Assembly: GCF_001514195.1 (NCBI RefSeq)
Contig: NZ_KQ948741.1
Coordinates: forward strand, 320,905 to 384,904
DNA: 64,000 nt
Direction of reading: 5' to 3'
Origin: Streptomyces griseorubiginosus
Lineage (GTDB): Bacteria; Actinomycetota; Actinomycetes; Streptomycetales; Streptomycetaceae
Under the pieces are notes generated by a model. It worked only from the letters and a program-made list of their open reading frames with translations, did no database searches and was not told the DNA's origin. Shown piece after piece: positions 7,802 through 17,766 of this stretch (positions are counted from its first letter, which is position 1; every line of letters begins with the position of its first letter). The position numbers and the translations under genes were made by a program.

Positions 7802-8839
7802 ATGGGTCCCCATCCTGCGGTCGCGGCGATACGCCTGGCGGTCCGCCGCGTCCTCCACGACCTCCTCAACGAACACCAGACCTCCGCCGAGCCCTCGGCG
7901 CGGCCCCCGCACCAGCCCTCGCCGCTCGTGCTCGTGGCCTGCTCCGGCGGGGCCGACTCCATGGCCCTCGCCTCCGCCCTCGCCTTCGAGGCCCCCAAAC
8001 TCGGCATCCGCGCCGGCGGCGTCACCGTCGACCACGGCCTTCAGGCAGGCTCCGACCTGCGCGCCGAGGAAGTCGTCCTGCGCCTGCGCGAACTCGGCCT
8101 GGACCCCGTCGAGTCCACCGCCGTCAGCGTCGGCCGCGAAGGCGGGCCCGAAGCCGCCGCCCGCGACGCCCGCTACGCCGCCCTCGACGCCGCCGCCGAA
8201 CGCCACGGCGCCACCGCCGTCCTGCTCGGCCACACCCGCGACGACCAGGCCGAAACCGTCCTGCTCGGCCTGGCCCGCGGCTCCGGCATCCGCTCCCTGT
8301 CCGGCATGGCCGCCGTCACCGGAGGCCCGGGGGCCGCCCGCCGCTACCGGCGCCCCTTCCTGGAACTCGACCGGCAGACCGCCCGCAAGGCCTGCATGGT
8401 CCAGTCCCTGCCCGTCTGGGACGACCCGCACAACGCCGACCCCGCCTACACCCGCTCCCGCCTGCGCCACGAAGGCCTGCCCGCGCTGGAGAAGGCGCTC
8501 GGCAAAGGAGTCGTCGAGGCGCTCGCCCGCACCGCCCAGCTCTCCCGCGACGACGCCGACGCCCTGGACACCTGGGCCCGCCAGGCCGAGGCCTCCGTAC
8601 GCGACGCCGCCGGCCTCCTGGAGTGCGCCAAGCTCTACGCCCTGCCGCCCGCCGTACGCCGCCGCATCCTGCGCCAGGCGGCCATCGAGGCGGGCGCCCC
8701 GGCGGGCTCGCTGTTCGCCCGCCACATCGAGGAGATCGACCGGCTGATCACCGGCTGGCGCGGCCAGGGAGCCATCAATCTCCCCGGCAAGGTCGTCGCC
8801 CAGCGGCAGGGTGGCAGACTGGTGATTCGGCAAGGCTGA
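7802..8839 (+). CDS. tilS: tRNA(Ile)-lysidine synthase
   Basis: Adds lysine to C34 of the CAU-anticodon tRNA-Ile, so that it reads AUA and is charged with Ile. The N-type ATP pyrophosphatase loop is S-G-G-A-D-S (residues ~45-50, in VACSGGADSMALA), followed by VDHGLQAGS, GHTRDDQAETVLLGLARG and the RPFLELDR segment typical of TilS. At 345 aa it has the shorter actinobacterial form with a reduced C-terminal substrate domain. The ATG has GGGAACC upstream (AGGGAA at 7789-7794). hpt follows after 51 bp, as in many bacteria. Confidence 0.95.
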   Translation: MGPHPAVAAIRLAVRRVLHDLLNEHQTSAEPSARPPHQPSPLVLVACSGGADSMALASALAFEAPKLGIRAGGVTVDHGLQAGSDLRAEEVVLRLRELGLDPVESTAVSVGREGGPEAAARDARYAALDAAAERHGATAVLLGHTRDDQAETVLLGLARGSGIRSLSGMAAVTGGPGAARRYRRPFLELDRQTARKACMVQSLPVWDDPHNADPAYTRSRLRHEGLPALEKALGKGVVEALARTAQLSRDDADALDTWARQAEASVRDAAGLLECAKLYALPPAVRRRILRQAAIEAGAPAGSLFARHIEEIDRLITGWRGQGAINLPGKVVAQRQGGRLVIRQG

Positions 8840-8890
8840 ATCCCTGGCTCCCCTCCGCGGGAGAGTGGGTGGCCGGTAGGACGACCGAAA

Positions 8891-9454
8891 GTGATGCGGG
8901 TGGACGCGAAAGACATGGGTGCCGACCTCAAAGAGGTACTCATCACCAAGGAAGAGATCGACGCGAAGCTCGTGGAGCTCGCCGCGAAGATCGATGCTGA
9001 GTACGCGGGCAAGGACCTGCTCATCGTCGGCGTCCTCAAGGGCGCGGTGATGGTCATGGCGGACCTCGCCCGGGCGCTGTCCACCCCCGTCACCATGGAC
9101 TGGATGGCCGTGTCCTCCTACGGCGCGGGCACCCAGTCCTCCGGCGTGGTGCGGATCCTCAAGGACCTCGACACCGACATCAAGGGCCGCCACGTCCTGA
9201 TCGTCGAGGACATCATCGACTCCGGCCTGACCCTGTCCTGGCTGCTGTCCAACCTCGGCTCCCGCGAGCCGGAGTCGCTCAAGGTGTGCACCCTGCTGCG
9301 CAAGCCGGACGCCGCCAAGGTCGCCATCGACGTCGAGTGGGTCGGCTTCGACATCCCCAACGAGTTCGTCGTCGGCTACGGTCTCGACTACGCCGAGAAG
9401 TACCGCAACCTCCCGTTCGTCGGTACGCTCGCGCCCCACGTCTACGGCGGCTGA
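8891..9454 (+). CDS. hpt: Hypoxanthine phosphoribosyltransferase
   Basis: Purine salvage enzyme that transfers phosphoribose from PRPP to hypoxanthine or guanine. The 187-residue product has the PRPP-binding motif in VLIVEDIIDSGLTLSWL, the flexible-loop SSYGAGTQSSGVV and the base-binding VGFDIPNEFVVGYGLDY. GTG-ATG tandem starts are present at 8891 and 8894, with GGTAGGA 10-13 nt upstream. tilS lies just upstream and ftsH downstream, a conserved tilS-hpt-ftsH order. Confidence 0.96.
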   Translation: MMRVDAKDMGADLKEVLITKEEIDAKLVELAAKIDAEYAGKDLLIVGVLKGAVMVMADLARALSTPVTMDWMAVSSYGAGTQSSGVVRILKDLDTDIKGRHVLIVEDIIDSGLTLSWLLSNLGSREPESLKVCTLLRKPDAAKVAIDVEWVGFDIPNEFVVGYGLDYAEKYRNLPFVGTLAPHVYGG

Positions 9455-9648
9455 GCCAGATGGCCCCAGCTCGCTGAGACGATCGGGAACGATCGGGAAC
9501 CCCAGCCGGTCTCGCGCCGTTGGAGCATGCAGACGGCTCGTGAAGCCCACCAGTGCGGCTTCGGCCCACAATGCTGGGGTACCGTCAGAAGAACTGTCTT
9601 ATCAAACTCACTATGGCAGGAGGGACGGGGCGGCACCGCTCCGTATGG

Positions 9649-11682
<2,034 letters not shown>

Positions 11683-11717
11683 CGCTCGCCCGGCGGCCCC
11701 ACGGGCCCGGAATGGAT

Positions 11718-11759
11718 GCCGTGCCCCCCAGGTTTTAGCCTGGGGGGCACGGCTTTTTT
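11718..11759 (+). terminator. Rho-independent terminator after ftsH
   Basis: A perfect 15-bp stem (11718-11732 with 11739-11753), a 6-nt TTTTAG loop, then six T residues (11754-11759). It is the clearest intrinsic terminator in the window and separates ftsH from folE. Confidence 0.95.
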
Positions 11760-11793
11760 CGGCCGTGAGGGACTTCTAGGAACGAGGCACCAG

Positions 11794-12399
11794 ATGACCG
11801 ACCCCGTGACGCTGGACGGCGAGGGCCCCATCGGCGAGTTCGACGAGAAGCGCGCCGAGAACGCCGTCCGCGAACTCCTGATCGCGGTCGGCGAGAACCC
11901 GGACCGCGAGGGCCTGAGAGAGACACCGGGGCGGGTGGCTCGGGCGTACAAGGAGATCTTCGCGGGACTGTGGCAGCAGCCCGAGGACGTGCTGACCACG
12001 ACGTTCGACCTGGGGCACGACGAGATGGTGCTCGTGAAGGACATCGAGGTGTACTCGACCTGCGAGCATCATCTCGTCCCGTTCCGGGGGGTGGCCCACG
12101 TCGGGTACATCCCGTCCACCTCGGGAAAGATCACCGGGCTGTCGAAGCTGGCCCGTCTGGTGGACGTCTACGCCCGTCGGCCGCAGGTGCAGGAACGACT
12201 CACCACGCAGATAGCCGACTCCCTGATGGAGATCCTGGAGCCGCGCGGGGTCATCGTGGTCGTGGAGTGCGAGCACATGTGCATGTCCATGCGGGGCATC
12301 CGCAAGCCCGGCGCCAAGACGCTCACCTCGGCCGTGCGGGGCCAGCTGCGGGACGCGGCGACGCGCAACGAGGCGATGAGCCTCATCATGGCCCGCTGA
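11794..12399 (+). CDS. folE: GTP cyclohydrolase I
   Basis: Converts GTP to 7,8-dihydroneopterin triphosphate, the first step of folate synthesis. The 201-residue product contains the zinc ligands in YSTCEHHLVPF and VECEHMCMSMRG, plus GRVARAYKEIF and GLSKLARLVDVYARRPQ. The ATG at 11794 has GAGG 6 nt upstream; in-frame codons further 5' run into the terminator and are not coding. The minus-strand folK-folB-folP genes next door complete the pathway. The stop codon lies inside a 9-bp tandem repeat. Confidence 0.97.
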   Translation: MTDPVTLDGEGPIGEFDEKRAENAVRELLIAVGENPDREGLRETPGRVARAYKEIFAGLWQQPEDVLTTTFDLGHDEMVLVKDIEVYSTCEHHLVPFRGVAHVGYIPSTSGKITGLSKLARLVDVYARRPQVQERLTTQIADSLMEILEPRGVIVVVECEHMCMSMRGIRKPGAKTLTSAVRGQLRDAATRNEAMSLIMAR

Positions 12400-12411
12400 T
12401 CCCGCTGATCC
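12394..12411 (+). repeat. Stop-codon 9-bp duplication at the folE 3' end
   Basis: The unit CGCTGATCC occurs twice in tandem (12394-12402, 12403-12411), followed by a partial CGTTG. The first copy contains the folE TGA (12397-12399); the second gives another TGA in the same frame 9 nt later. Confidence 0.8.
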
Positions 12412-12436
12412 CGTTGCCCGTACTCGGCGGCGGGCC

Positions 12437-12922
12437 TCACGCCGCCGACGGGGCCCCCGTGTTGCGGTCGTCGTCCTCGGGGAGTTTGCAGACGCGTTCC
12501 AGGAAGAGGGCGGCCGCTATGACCGCGATGCCGGCGAGGACCGAGAAGCCGGCGTAGATGGCCTGGTCGCGGCGGGCGGGGATGTCGAGGGACTCCAGGA
12601 GGAAGACGCCGGTGCCGCCGTACATGCCGGAGACGAGGGCGGCCACCAGGGCGCTGGCCTGGCCGAAGACGACCGCCCGGGCCGCCATCAGGGGGTCGAC
12701 GCCCTTCGCCTCCGGGGCCCGCTCGCGCTGGGCCTTCAGACGGGCCCGGATGGACAGGGCCGTGGCCGTGAGGACCACGGCGATCAGGGCCAGCACGACG
12801 GGCGCGGCCAGCGGGACGCTGGGCAGGGTCCCGACCGAGTTCCACAGGCGGGCGCCCGCCCAGGACAGGACCCCGGCCACGACGAAGACGCCGGCCAGCA
12901 GCCTGATGCGCAGCTCTTTCAC
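12437..12922 (-). CDS. DUF3180 family membrane protein
   Basis: A 161-residue protein with four hydrophobic segments (about 8-24, 36-56, 85-105 and 120-140) and charged connectors, matching the actinobacterial DUF3180 family. Function is unknown. It is the last gene of the minus-strand folate cluster, 57 bp after folK, a placement I recall as usual in streptomycetes; this suggests shared transcription but not necessarily a folate role. Confidence 0.82.
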   Translation of the reverse strand: MKELRIRLLAGVFVVAGVLSWAGARLWNSVGTLPSVPLAAPVVLALIAVVLTATALSIRARLKAQRERAPEAKGVDPLMAARAVVFGQASALVAALVSGMYGGTGVFLLESLDIPARRDQAIYAGFSVLAGIAVIAAALFLERVCKLPEDDDRNTGAPSAA

Positions 12923-12979
12923 GGTGTTCCTTCAGCTCCCCCGTCGTCCCACGAAGTGTGGCCGTCTTGACCTTAACGG

Positions 12980-13591
12980 CTATTCGGGCAGCCGGAGTTC
13001 CAGGTCCTTGCGGGCTTCCACGCCGTCCCGGGTGACGGTGTCGAGCAGGGCCGCGACCGGGCCGCGGCCGGGCAGCTGCGCCTCGGGCTCCACGTCGTGC
13101 CAGGGGACGAGGACGAAGGCGCGCTCGTGGGCGCGGGGGTGCGGCAGGGTGAGCACCGGGTCGTCGGAGACCACGTCCGCGTAGGCGACGATGTCGACGT
13201 CGAGGGTGCGCGGACCCCAGCGCTCGTCGCGGACCCGGTTGAAGGCCTCCTCGACCGCGTGGGCCCGCTCCAGCAGGGAGGCCGGGGGGAGCGTGGTCTT
13301 GAGGACGACGACCGCGTTGAAGTACGACGGCTGGCTGTCGGCGGCCACACCCCAGGGCTCGGTCTCGTAGACGGGGGAGACCGACTTCACGCGGACGCCG
13401 GGGGTGTCCTCCAGGGCGTCGACGGCGCCCTGGAGGGTCTCCAGACGGTTGCCGAGGTTGGAGCCGAGGGAGATCACGGCGCGCTTGGGGTTGTGCAGGG
13501 TGGTGTCGGCGGCGTCCACCTGCTGCACGACCGCTGCGGGCACCGGCTGTACGGTCGGGTCGCTCGGACCCGCGGCGAAGGACGCGGTCAT
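12980..13591 (-). CDS. folK: 2-amino-4-hydroxy-6-hydroxymethyldihydropteridine diphosphokinase
   Basis: HPPK transfers pyrophosphate from ATP to 6-hydroxymethyl-dihydropterin, making the substrate for FolP. The 203-residue product has an N-terminal ~40-residue extension, then the conserved SLGSNLGNR, PVYETEPWG, FNAVV and RWGPRTLDVDI motifs (the last with the Mg-binding aspartates) and LPHPRAHERAFVLVP. The ATG overlaps the folB stop in an ATGA junction (13588-13591), so the two are translationally coupled. Confidence 0.96.
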   Translation of the reverse strand: MTASFAAGPSDPTVQPVPAAVVQQVDAADTTLHNPKRAVISLGSNLGNRLETLQGAVDALEDTPGVRVKSVSPVYETEPWGVAADSQPSYFNAVVVLKTTLPPASLLERAHAVEEAFNRVRDERWGPRTLDVDIVAYADVVSDDPVLTLPHPRAHERAFVLVPWHDVEPEAQLPGRGPVAALLDTVTRDGVEARKDLELRLPE

Positions 13592-13947
13592 ACTCGGCTC
13601 CGGGTGATGGTGACGGTCACGTCGTCGAAGGGGACGGTGATCGGTGCGTCGGGTTTGTGGACCCTGACCTCGACCTCCTCTACCCCCTGGTGCTTCAGAC
13701 AGGCCTGGGCGATGCGCTCGGCGAGGGTCTCGATGAGGTTGACGGGCTCGCCCTCGACGACGGCCACGACCTCCTCCGCCACGATGCCGTAGTGCACGGT
13801 CTTCGTCAGGTCGTCGTCGGCGGCGGCCGGGCGGGTGTCCAGTCCGAGGACGAGGTCCACGATGAAGGTCTGGCCCTCCTCGCGCTCCTTGGGGAACACA
13901 CCGTGGTGCCCGCGGGCCTTGAGGCCGCGCAGCGCGACACGATCCAC
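13588..13947 (-). CDS. folB: Dihydroneopterin aldolase
   Basis: Cleaves dihydroneopterin to 6-hydroxymethyl-dihydropterin and glycolaldehyde. The 119-residue product fits the family: LRGLKARGHHGVFPKEREEGQ with the substrate-site segment, ADDDLTKTVHYG, the catalytic-lysine region VEVRVHKPDAPI and VTVTITR at the end. The GTG at 13947 is preferred because AGGAG lies 8 nt upstream. A 236-bp gap separates it from the NTF2-like gene; that gap holds nested inverted repeats (GGTTGG at 14124 with CCAACC at 14159; CCGGGT at 14089 with ACCCGG at 14109) but no obvious gene. Confidence 0.95.
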   Translation of the reverse strand: MDRVALRGLKARGHHGVFPKEREEGQTFIVDLVLGLDTRPAAADDDLTKTVHYGIVAEEVVAVVEGEPVNLIETLAERIAQACLKHQGVEEVEVRVHKPDAPITVPFDDVTVTITRSRV

Positions 13948-14183
13948 GCGAATCACTCCTGCAAGTCGTCGGTACGGCCGGTCCGTGCCGGGTGCGGCGG
14001 CACACCGGCCTCGGACGAATCTACCCGCGGGCACTGACAGCGCCGGGCCGTGCGGGCTCGGGCCGGCACCTGGTTCCAGGGGGATTCACCGGGTGTTTTC
14101 CCCGGGGAACCCGGCGGCTCACGGGTTGGTAGCCGCCCCTACCCAGGGGTTCGTGATTCCAACCACTTCTTGGTCCTGACGGG

Positions 14184-14687
14184 CTACGAGGGAGGCTCCT
14201 CCTCGTCGTCCTCGTCGTTCTCGGCCAGCACCGGGGAGGCGTGGTGGGACCACATCTTCCAGCCGTCCGGGGTGCGGCGGAACACGTTGGTGGCGACCAC
14301 CAGCTGACCGACGAGCGGTCCGAGTTCCTCGCCGCCCTCGGGTGCGGGGCCGCCGCTGAGGATGTTCTCGGTGCAGGTCACCAGGGCGGTGTCACCGGTG
14401 ACGGAGACATGCACGTCGGTGAGGAAGAACTGGATGTAGTCGGTGTTCGCCATGATCAGCGCGTACGACCTGAGGACCTCGCCGCGGCCGGTCAGCACGG
14501 GCCAGCCGGGGTGCACGCAGGAGACCACGCCGGTGTCGGCCGGGTCGTGGTACTCCTCGTCGACGCCGAGGTCGGCGGGGGTGAGCCAGAGCGAGGAGAC
14601 CACTTCGAAGTCGCCGCGTTCCAGTGCCTCGTAGAAGGCCGTGTTGGCGGCCTCCACCTGTTCCACGTCGGTGTGGGGGGCGCTCAC
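14184..14687 (-). CDS. NTF2-like (SnoaL/DUF4440-type) protein
   Basis: A 167-residue protein with the NTF2 cone fold signature: NTAFYEALERGDFEVVSSLW at the N terminus, HPGWPVLTGRGEVLRSY, alternating beta strands and the ending FRRTPDGWKMWSHHASPV. The GTG at 14687 overlaps the folP stop (GTGA) and has AAGGAA 5 nt upstream, so it is translationally coupled to folP. Being embedded between folP and folB suggests it acts on a folate or pterin metabolite or is a ligand-binding accessory, but nothing in the sequence fixes a substrate. The C terminus is acidic. Confidence 0.85.
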   Translation of the reverse strand: MSAPHTDVEQVEAANTAFYEALERGDFEVVSSLWLTPADLGVDEEYHDPADTGVVSCVHPGWPVLTGRGEVLRSYALIMANTDYIQFFLTDVHVSVTGDTALVTCTENILSGGPAPEGGEELGPLVGQLVVATNVFRRTPDGWKMWSHHASPVLAENDEDDEEEPPS

Positions 14688-15610
14688 CGGGTTCCTTCCG
14701 CGCTGTCGTCCAGGGTGCGCGCGCTGGTGTCCGCGGTGCGCGCGCTGTCGGTGCGCGCTCCTTCCACGGCGCGGGCGACCCGTACCGCGTCCGCCGTCGC
14801 GCGGACCTCGTGGACGCGCACGGCCCACGCGCCGGCGTGCGCCGCGAGGGCGGAGACCGCCGCCGTGGCGGCGTCGCGTTCGCGGGCGGGCGGCGGGGCG
14901 CCCTCGGGGCCGGCGAGGACGCGGCCCAGGAACCGCTTGCGGGAGGCGGCGACGAGCAGGGGGTGGCCGAGGCCGAGGAGGCGGTCGAGGTGGGAGAGCA
15001 GGACCAGATCGTGCTCGGCGTCCTTGGAGAAGCCGAGGCCCGGGTCGACGACGACGCGGTCGGGGGAGATGCCGCCGCTGAGGACGGCGTCCACGCGCGC
15101 GTGGAGTTCGTCGAGGACCTCGGCGACCACGTCGGCGTAGACGCCCTTGACGTTGCCGCCCTCCAGGAAGCCGCGCCAGTGCATGACGACGAAGGGGGCG
15201 CCCGCGTCGGCGACGACCGGGATCATCGCGGGGTCGGCGAGGCCGCCGCTGACGTCGTTGACGAGGACCGCGCCCGCGCCGAGGGCTTCCTCGGCGACCC
15301 GGGCGCGCATGGTGTCCACGGACACGGTGACGCCCTCGGCGGCGAGTCCGCGGACGACGGGGACGACCCGCCGGAGCTCCTCGGCCTCGTCGACGCGGGT
15401 GGCGCCGGGGCGGGTGGACTCGCCGCCGACGTCCACGAGGTCGGCGCCCTCCGCGACGAGGGTGAGGCCGTGCTTGACGGCGGCCGTCGTGTCGAACCAG
15501 CGGCCGCCGTCGGAGAAGGAGTCGGGCGTGACGTTCACGACCCCCATGACCGCGCAGCGGTCCCATTCCGGAAGGCCGGCGACGCGCCCGCGTCCGTTCT
15601 GCTTGCTCAT
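14684..15610 (-). CDS. folP: Dihydropteroate synthase
   Basis: Condenses hydroxymethyl-dihydropterin pyrophosphate with p-aminobenzoate; the sulfonamide target. The 308-residue product has the signature GVVNVTPDSFSDGGRW, DVGGESTRPGA, SVDTMRARV, NDVSGGLADP and DPGLGFSKDAEHD. The last ~50 residues (VRATADAVRVARAVEGART onwards) form a Thr/Ser/Ala tail. It is the first gene of the folate operon (minus strand); the 171-bp upstream gap holds a hairpin and short repeats. It contains a CACGCGCGCGTG palindrome at 15092. Confidence 0.97.
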   Translation of the reverse strand: MSKQNGRGRVAGLPEWDRCAVMGVVNVTPDSFSDGGRWFDTTAAVKHGLTLVAEGADLVDVGGESTRPGATRVDEAEELRRVVPVVRGLAAEGVTVSVDTMRARVAEEALGAGAVLVNDVSGGLADPAMIPVVADAGAPFVVMHWRGFLEGGNVKGVYADVVAEVLDELHARVDAVLSGGISPDRVVVDPGLGFSKDAEHDLVLLSHLDRLLGLGHPLLVAASRKRFLGRVLAGPEGAPPPARERDAATAAVSALAAHAGAWAVRVHEVRATADAVRVARAVEGARTDSARTADTSARTLDDSAEGTR

Positions 15611-15653
15611 ACGTTCAGCCTAGGCCCCGTGTGCAGGCGCGGGGCCGCCGCAC

Positions 15654-15707
15654 GGCCCGAACGGAAGCCCCCGGGCTGGAGGACGGGGTGGGGCTTCCGT
15701 TCGGGCC
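15654..15707 (-). terminator. 18-bp hairpin between lysyl-PG synthase gene and folP
   Basis: A perfect 18-bp inverted repeat (15654-15671 with 15690-15707) with an 18-nt loop, no T tract. It lies ~75 bp beyond the stop of the minus-strand lysyltransferase gene and ~45 bp before the folP start, so it most likely ends the upstream transcript. Confidence 0.65.
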
Positions 15708-15729
15708 TGTCCCGGACCCGCTGCGGTGC

Positions 15730-15803
15730 GGCCGCTCGTGCGTCCCGCAGCGGTTCGGCCGCTCGTGCGTCCCGCCGAGGGTCAGGCCGCTCGTACGTCC
15801 CGC
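15730..15803. repeat. Three copies of a 19-bp repeat spanning the lysyltransferase stop codon
   Basis: GGCCGCTCGTGCGTCCCGC at 15730-15748 and 15757-15775, and the same with one change (GTA for GTG) at 15785-15803. The third copy encodes the last residues (R-D-V-R-A-A) of the minus-strand lysyltransferase; the other two lie past its stop codon (15782-15784). Spacing is 27-28 bp. Confidence 0.85.
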
Positions 15804-17617
15804 TCCGCGACCGTGTGCGCACACACGCGTGCGGCGCTGGAGCGGCGGCGCAGGAAGCGCGGCAGCGGCAGGGCCAGGTTGACGAAGCCCTCCGCCTGCA
15901 TGGCGGCGAAGCCGATGCGCGGAAGGTCGCCGGAGGCCCGGTAGACGACGAAGCGGGGCTCCCAGCGGGGCTGGAACTTCGCGTTGAACTTGTAGAGGGA
16001 CTCGATCTGGAACCAGCGGGACAGGAAGACCAGCAGGCCGCGCCAGGCGCGCAGGACCGGGCCCGCGCCGATCTTCTCGCCGCGGGCGAGGGCTGAGCGG
16101 AACATGGCGAAGTTCAGCGACACGCGCGTGATGCCGAACTTCGGGGCCGCCTGGAGGGCGGCGACGATGAGCAGTTCGTTCATGCCGGGGTCGGCCGAGC
16201 GGTCCCGTCGCATGAGGTCCAGGGAGGCGCCGTCGGTGCCCCAGGGCACGAAGTGGAGGATCGCCTTGAGGTCGCCGTAGGGGCCGGGCTGGTCGTCGGC
16301 CTTGTGGGCGGTGGCGATGAGGCAGTCGCCGTCGGCGAGGTCGCCGATGCGGCCGAGGGCCATCGAGAAGCCGCGTTCGGTGTCGGTGCCGCGCCAGTCG
16401 TCGGCGGCCTGCCGGATCCGCTGGAGCTCGGTCTCCCCGAGGTCACGGACGCGCCGGACCCGGGTCTCGTAACCGGCGCGCTCGATGCGCTTGACCATCT
16501 GGCGCACGTTGCGCATCGCGCGGCCGGCGAGCGAGAAATCCGCGACGTCCACCACCGCCTCGTCGCCCAGTTCGAGGGCGTCCAGACCGGTCTCCCGGGT
16601 CCACACCTCACCGCCGGTCTCCGAGCAGCCCATGACGGCGGGTGTCCAGGAGTGGGCCTGGGCCTCGTCCATGAAGCGTTCGATGGCGCCCGGCCAGGCC
16701 TCGACGTCGCCGATCGGGTCGCCGCTGGCGAGCATGACGCCGGAGACGACGCGGTAGGTGACGGCCGCCTTGCCGCTGGGGGAGAAGACGACGGCCTTGT
16801 CGCGGCGCAGCGCGAAGTGACCGAGGGAGTCACGGCCGCCGTGCTTGGCCAGCAGGGCCCGCAGGCGGGACTCGTCCTCCTCGGTGAGGCGGGCGGCGGG
16901 GTGCTCGGGGCGGAAGGCGAGGTAGATCGTCGTGATGGCCGTCAGCAGGCCGAGCGCGCCCAGGGAGACGCCGACCGTCCAGGAGGTGTCGCCCTGGTAG
17001 TCGACCGGGCCCTCGAAGCCGAACAGGCCGTACAGGACGTGGGTGAGACGGTCGGCCAGGCTCGGGTCGCCCACCATGCGGTTCGGGTGGACGCTCACGA
17101 TGACCAGGCCTAGGACCAGCGAACCGGCGCCCATGAGGACGAAGTTGGCGAGCGCGCGCCACCTGCTGCGCGGGTCCGGCAGCGCCTTGAACTGGTCGCG
17201 GTGGCGCAGCAGCGGTGCGAGCAGGGCGAGCGAGATGACCGTGCCGAGCAGCGAGTGGCGGTAGGTGAACTGCGCCAGCGCGCCCGCCGGCAGCAGGGCC
17301 ACCGCCGCCCGCCAGGCCCGGCGTTTGCGGCGCCTGAGGCCGTGGGCGAGCAGCAGCAACAGCACGCCGGTGCTGAGCGAGAGCGCGGCCGCGAACGGGC
17401 CGAGCGCGCCGGGCAGCACCTCGGCGAGGGTGTGCATACGGCTGTGCCGGAAGCGTGGGAAGACGCCGGCGGCGATGTCCAGAAGTCCTACGAGAGCGCA
17501 GGCTCTGGCGACGAGGACGGGGACGGCCTCGGGGCGCGGTCCGTGCAGTGCACGCCGCAACCGTGTTGATCGGATCGGAACCCCGCCCGACATTTCCTCA
17601 TCTGTCCTGACAGACAT
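15782..17617 (-). CDS. Phosphatidylglycerol lysyltransferase-like membrane protein (DUF2156)
   Basis: About 611 residues from the ATG at 17617 (frame open to 17722). The N-terminal half has about six hydrophobic segments; the C-terminal half is the DUF2156/GNAT-like aminoacyl-transferase domain of MprF/LysX proteins, with GHFALRRDKAVVFSPSGKAAV, GDPIGDVEAWPGAIERFMDEA, KADDQPGPYGDLKAILHFVP, DLMRRDRSADPGMNELLIV and the final KFNAKFQPRWEPRFVVYR. Family role: transfer of an amino acid from aminoacyl-tRNA to phosphatidylglycerol, with defence against cationic peptides. The amino acid used is not predictable. It is divergent from a membrane esterase (150-bp gap). Confidence 0.88.
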   Translation of the reverse strand: MSVRTDEEMSGGVPIRSTRLRRALHGPRPEAVPVLVARACALVGLLDIAAGVFPRFRHSRMHTLAEVLPGALGPFAAALSLSTGVLLLLLAHGLRRRKRRAWRAAVALLPAGALAQFTYRHSLLGTVISLALLAPLLRHRDQFKALPDPRSRWRALANFVLMGAGSLVLGLVIVSVHPNRMVGDPSLADRLTHVLYGLFGFEGPVDYQGDTSWTVGVSLGALGLLTAITTIYLAFRPEHPAARLTEEDESRLRALLAKHGGRDSLGHFALRRDKAVVFSPSGKAAVTYRVVSGVMLASGDPIGDVEAWPGAIERFMDEAQAHSWTPAVMGCSETGGEVWTRETGLDALELGDEAVVDVADFSLAGRAMRNVRQMVKRIERAGYETRVRRVRDLGETELQRIRQAADDWRGTDTERGFSMALGRIGDLADGDCLIATAHKADDQPGPYGDLKAILHFVPWGTDGASLDLMRRDRSADPGMNELLIVAALQAAPKFGITRVSLNFAMFRSALARGEKIGAGPVLRAWRGLLVFLSRWFQIESLYKFNAKFQPRWEPRFVVYRASGDLPRIGFAAMQAEGFVNLALPLPRFLRRRSSAARVCAHTVAERDVRAA

Positions 17618-17766
17618 CGCATCCCGTGGTTCTGCGAGTGACTTTGGATCCGGAGCCCGATTCGGGCATCCGGCGACATTGCGCCCTCTAGGACGGTGTC
17701 TCGTGAGGAGAGGTTCACTCATCTCCTCAAAGCCGTTTCAAAGGCCGAGGAAAGCGAAAGCAAGCA

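Noticed and set aside
9553..9648. Longer FtsH with 32 extra N-terminal residues
   Set aside because: The extra segment is hydrophilic, has no ribosome site before its first codons and precedes the usual M-D-V-K-R-Y start; it was not used, but cannot be fully excluded.
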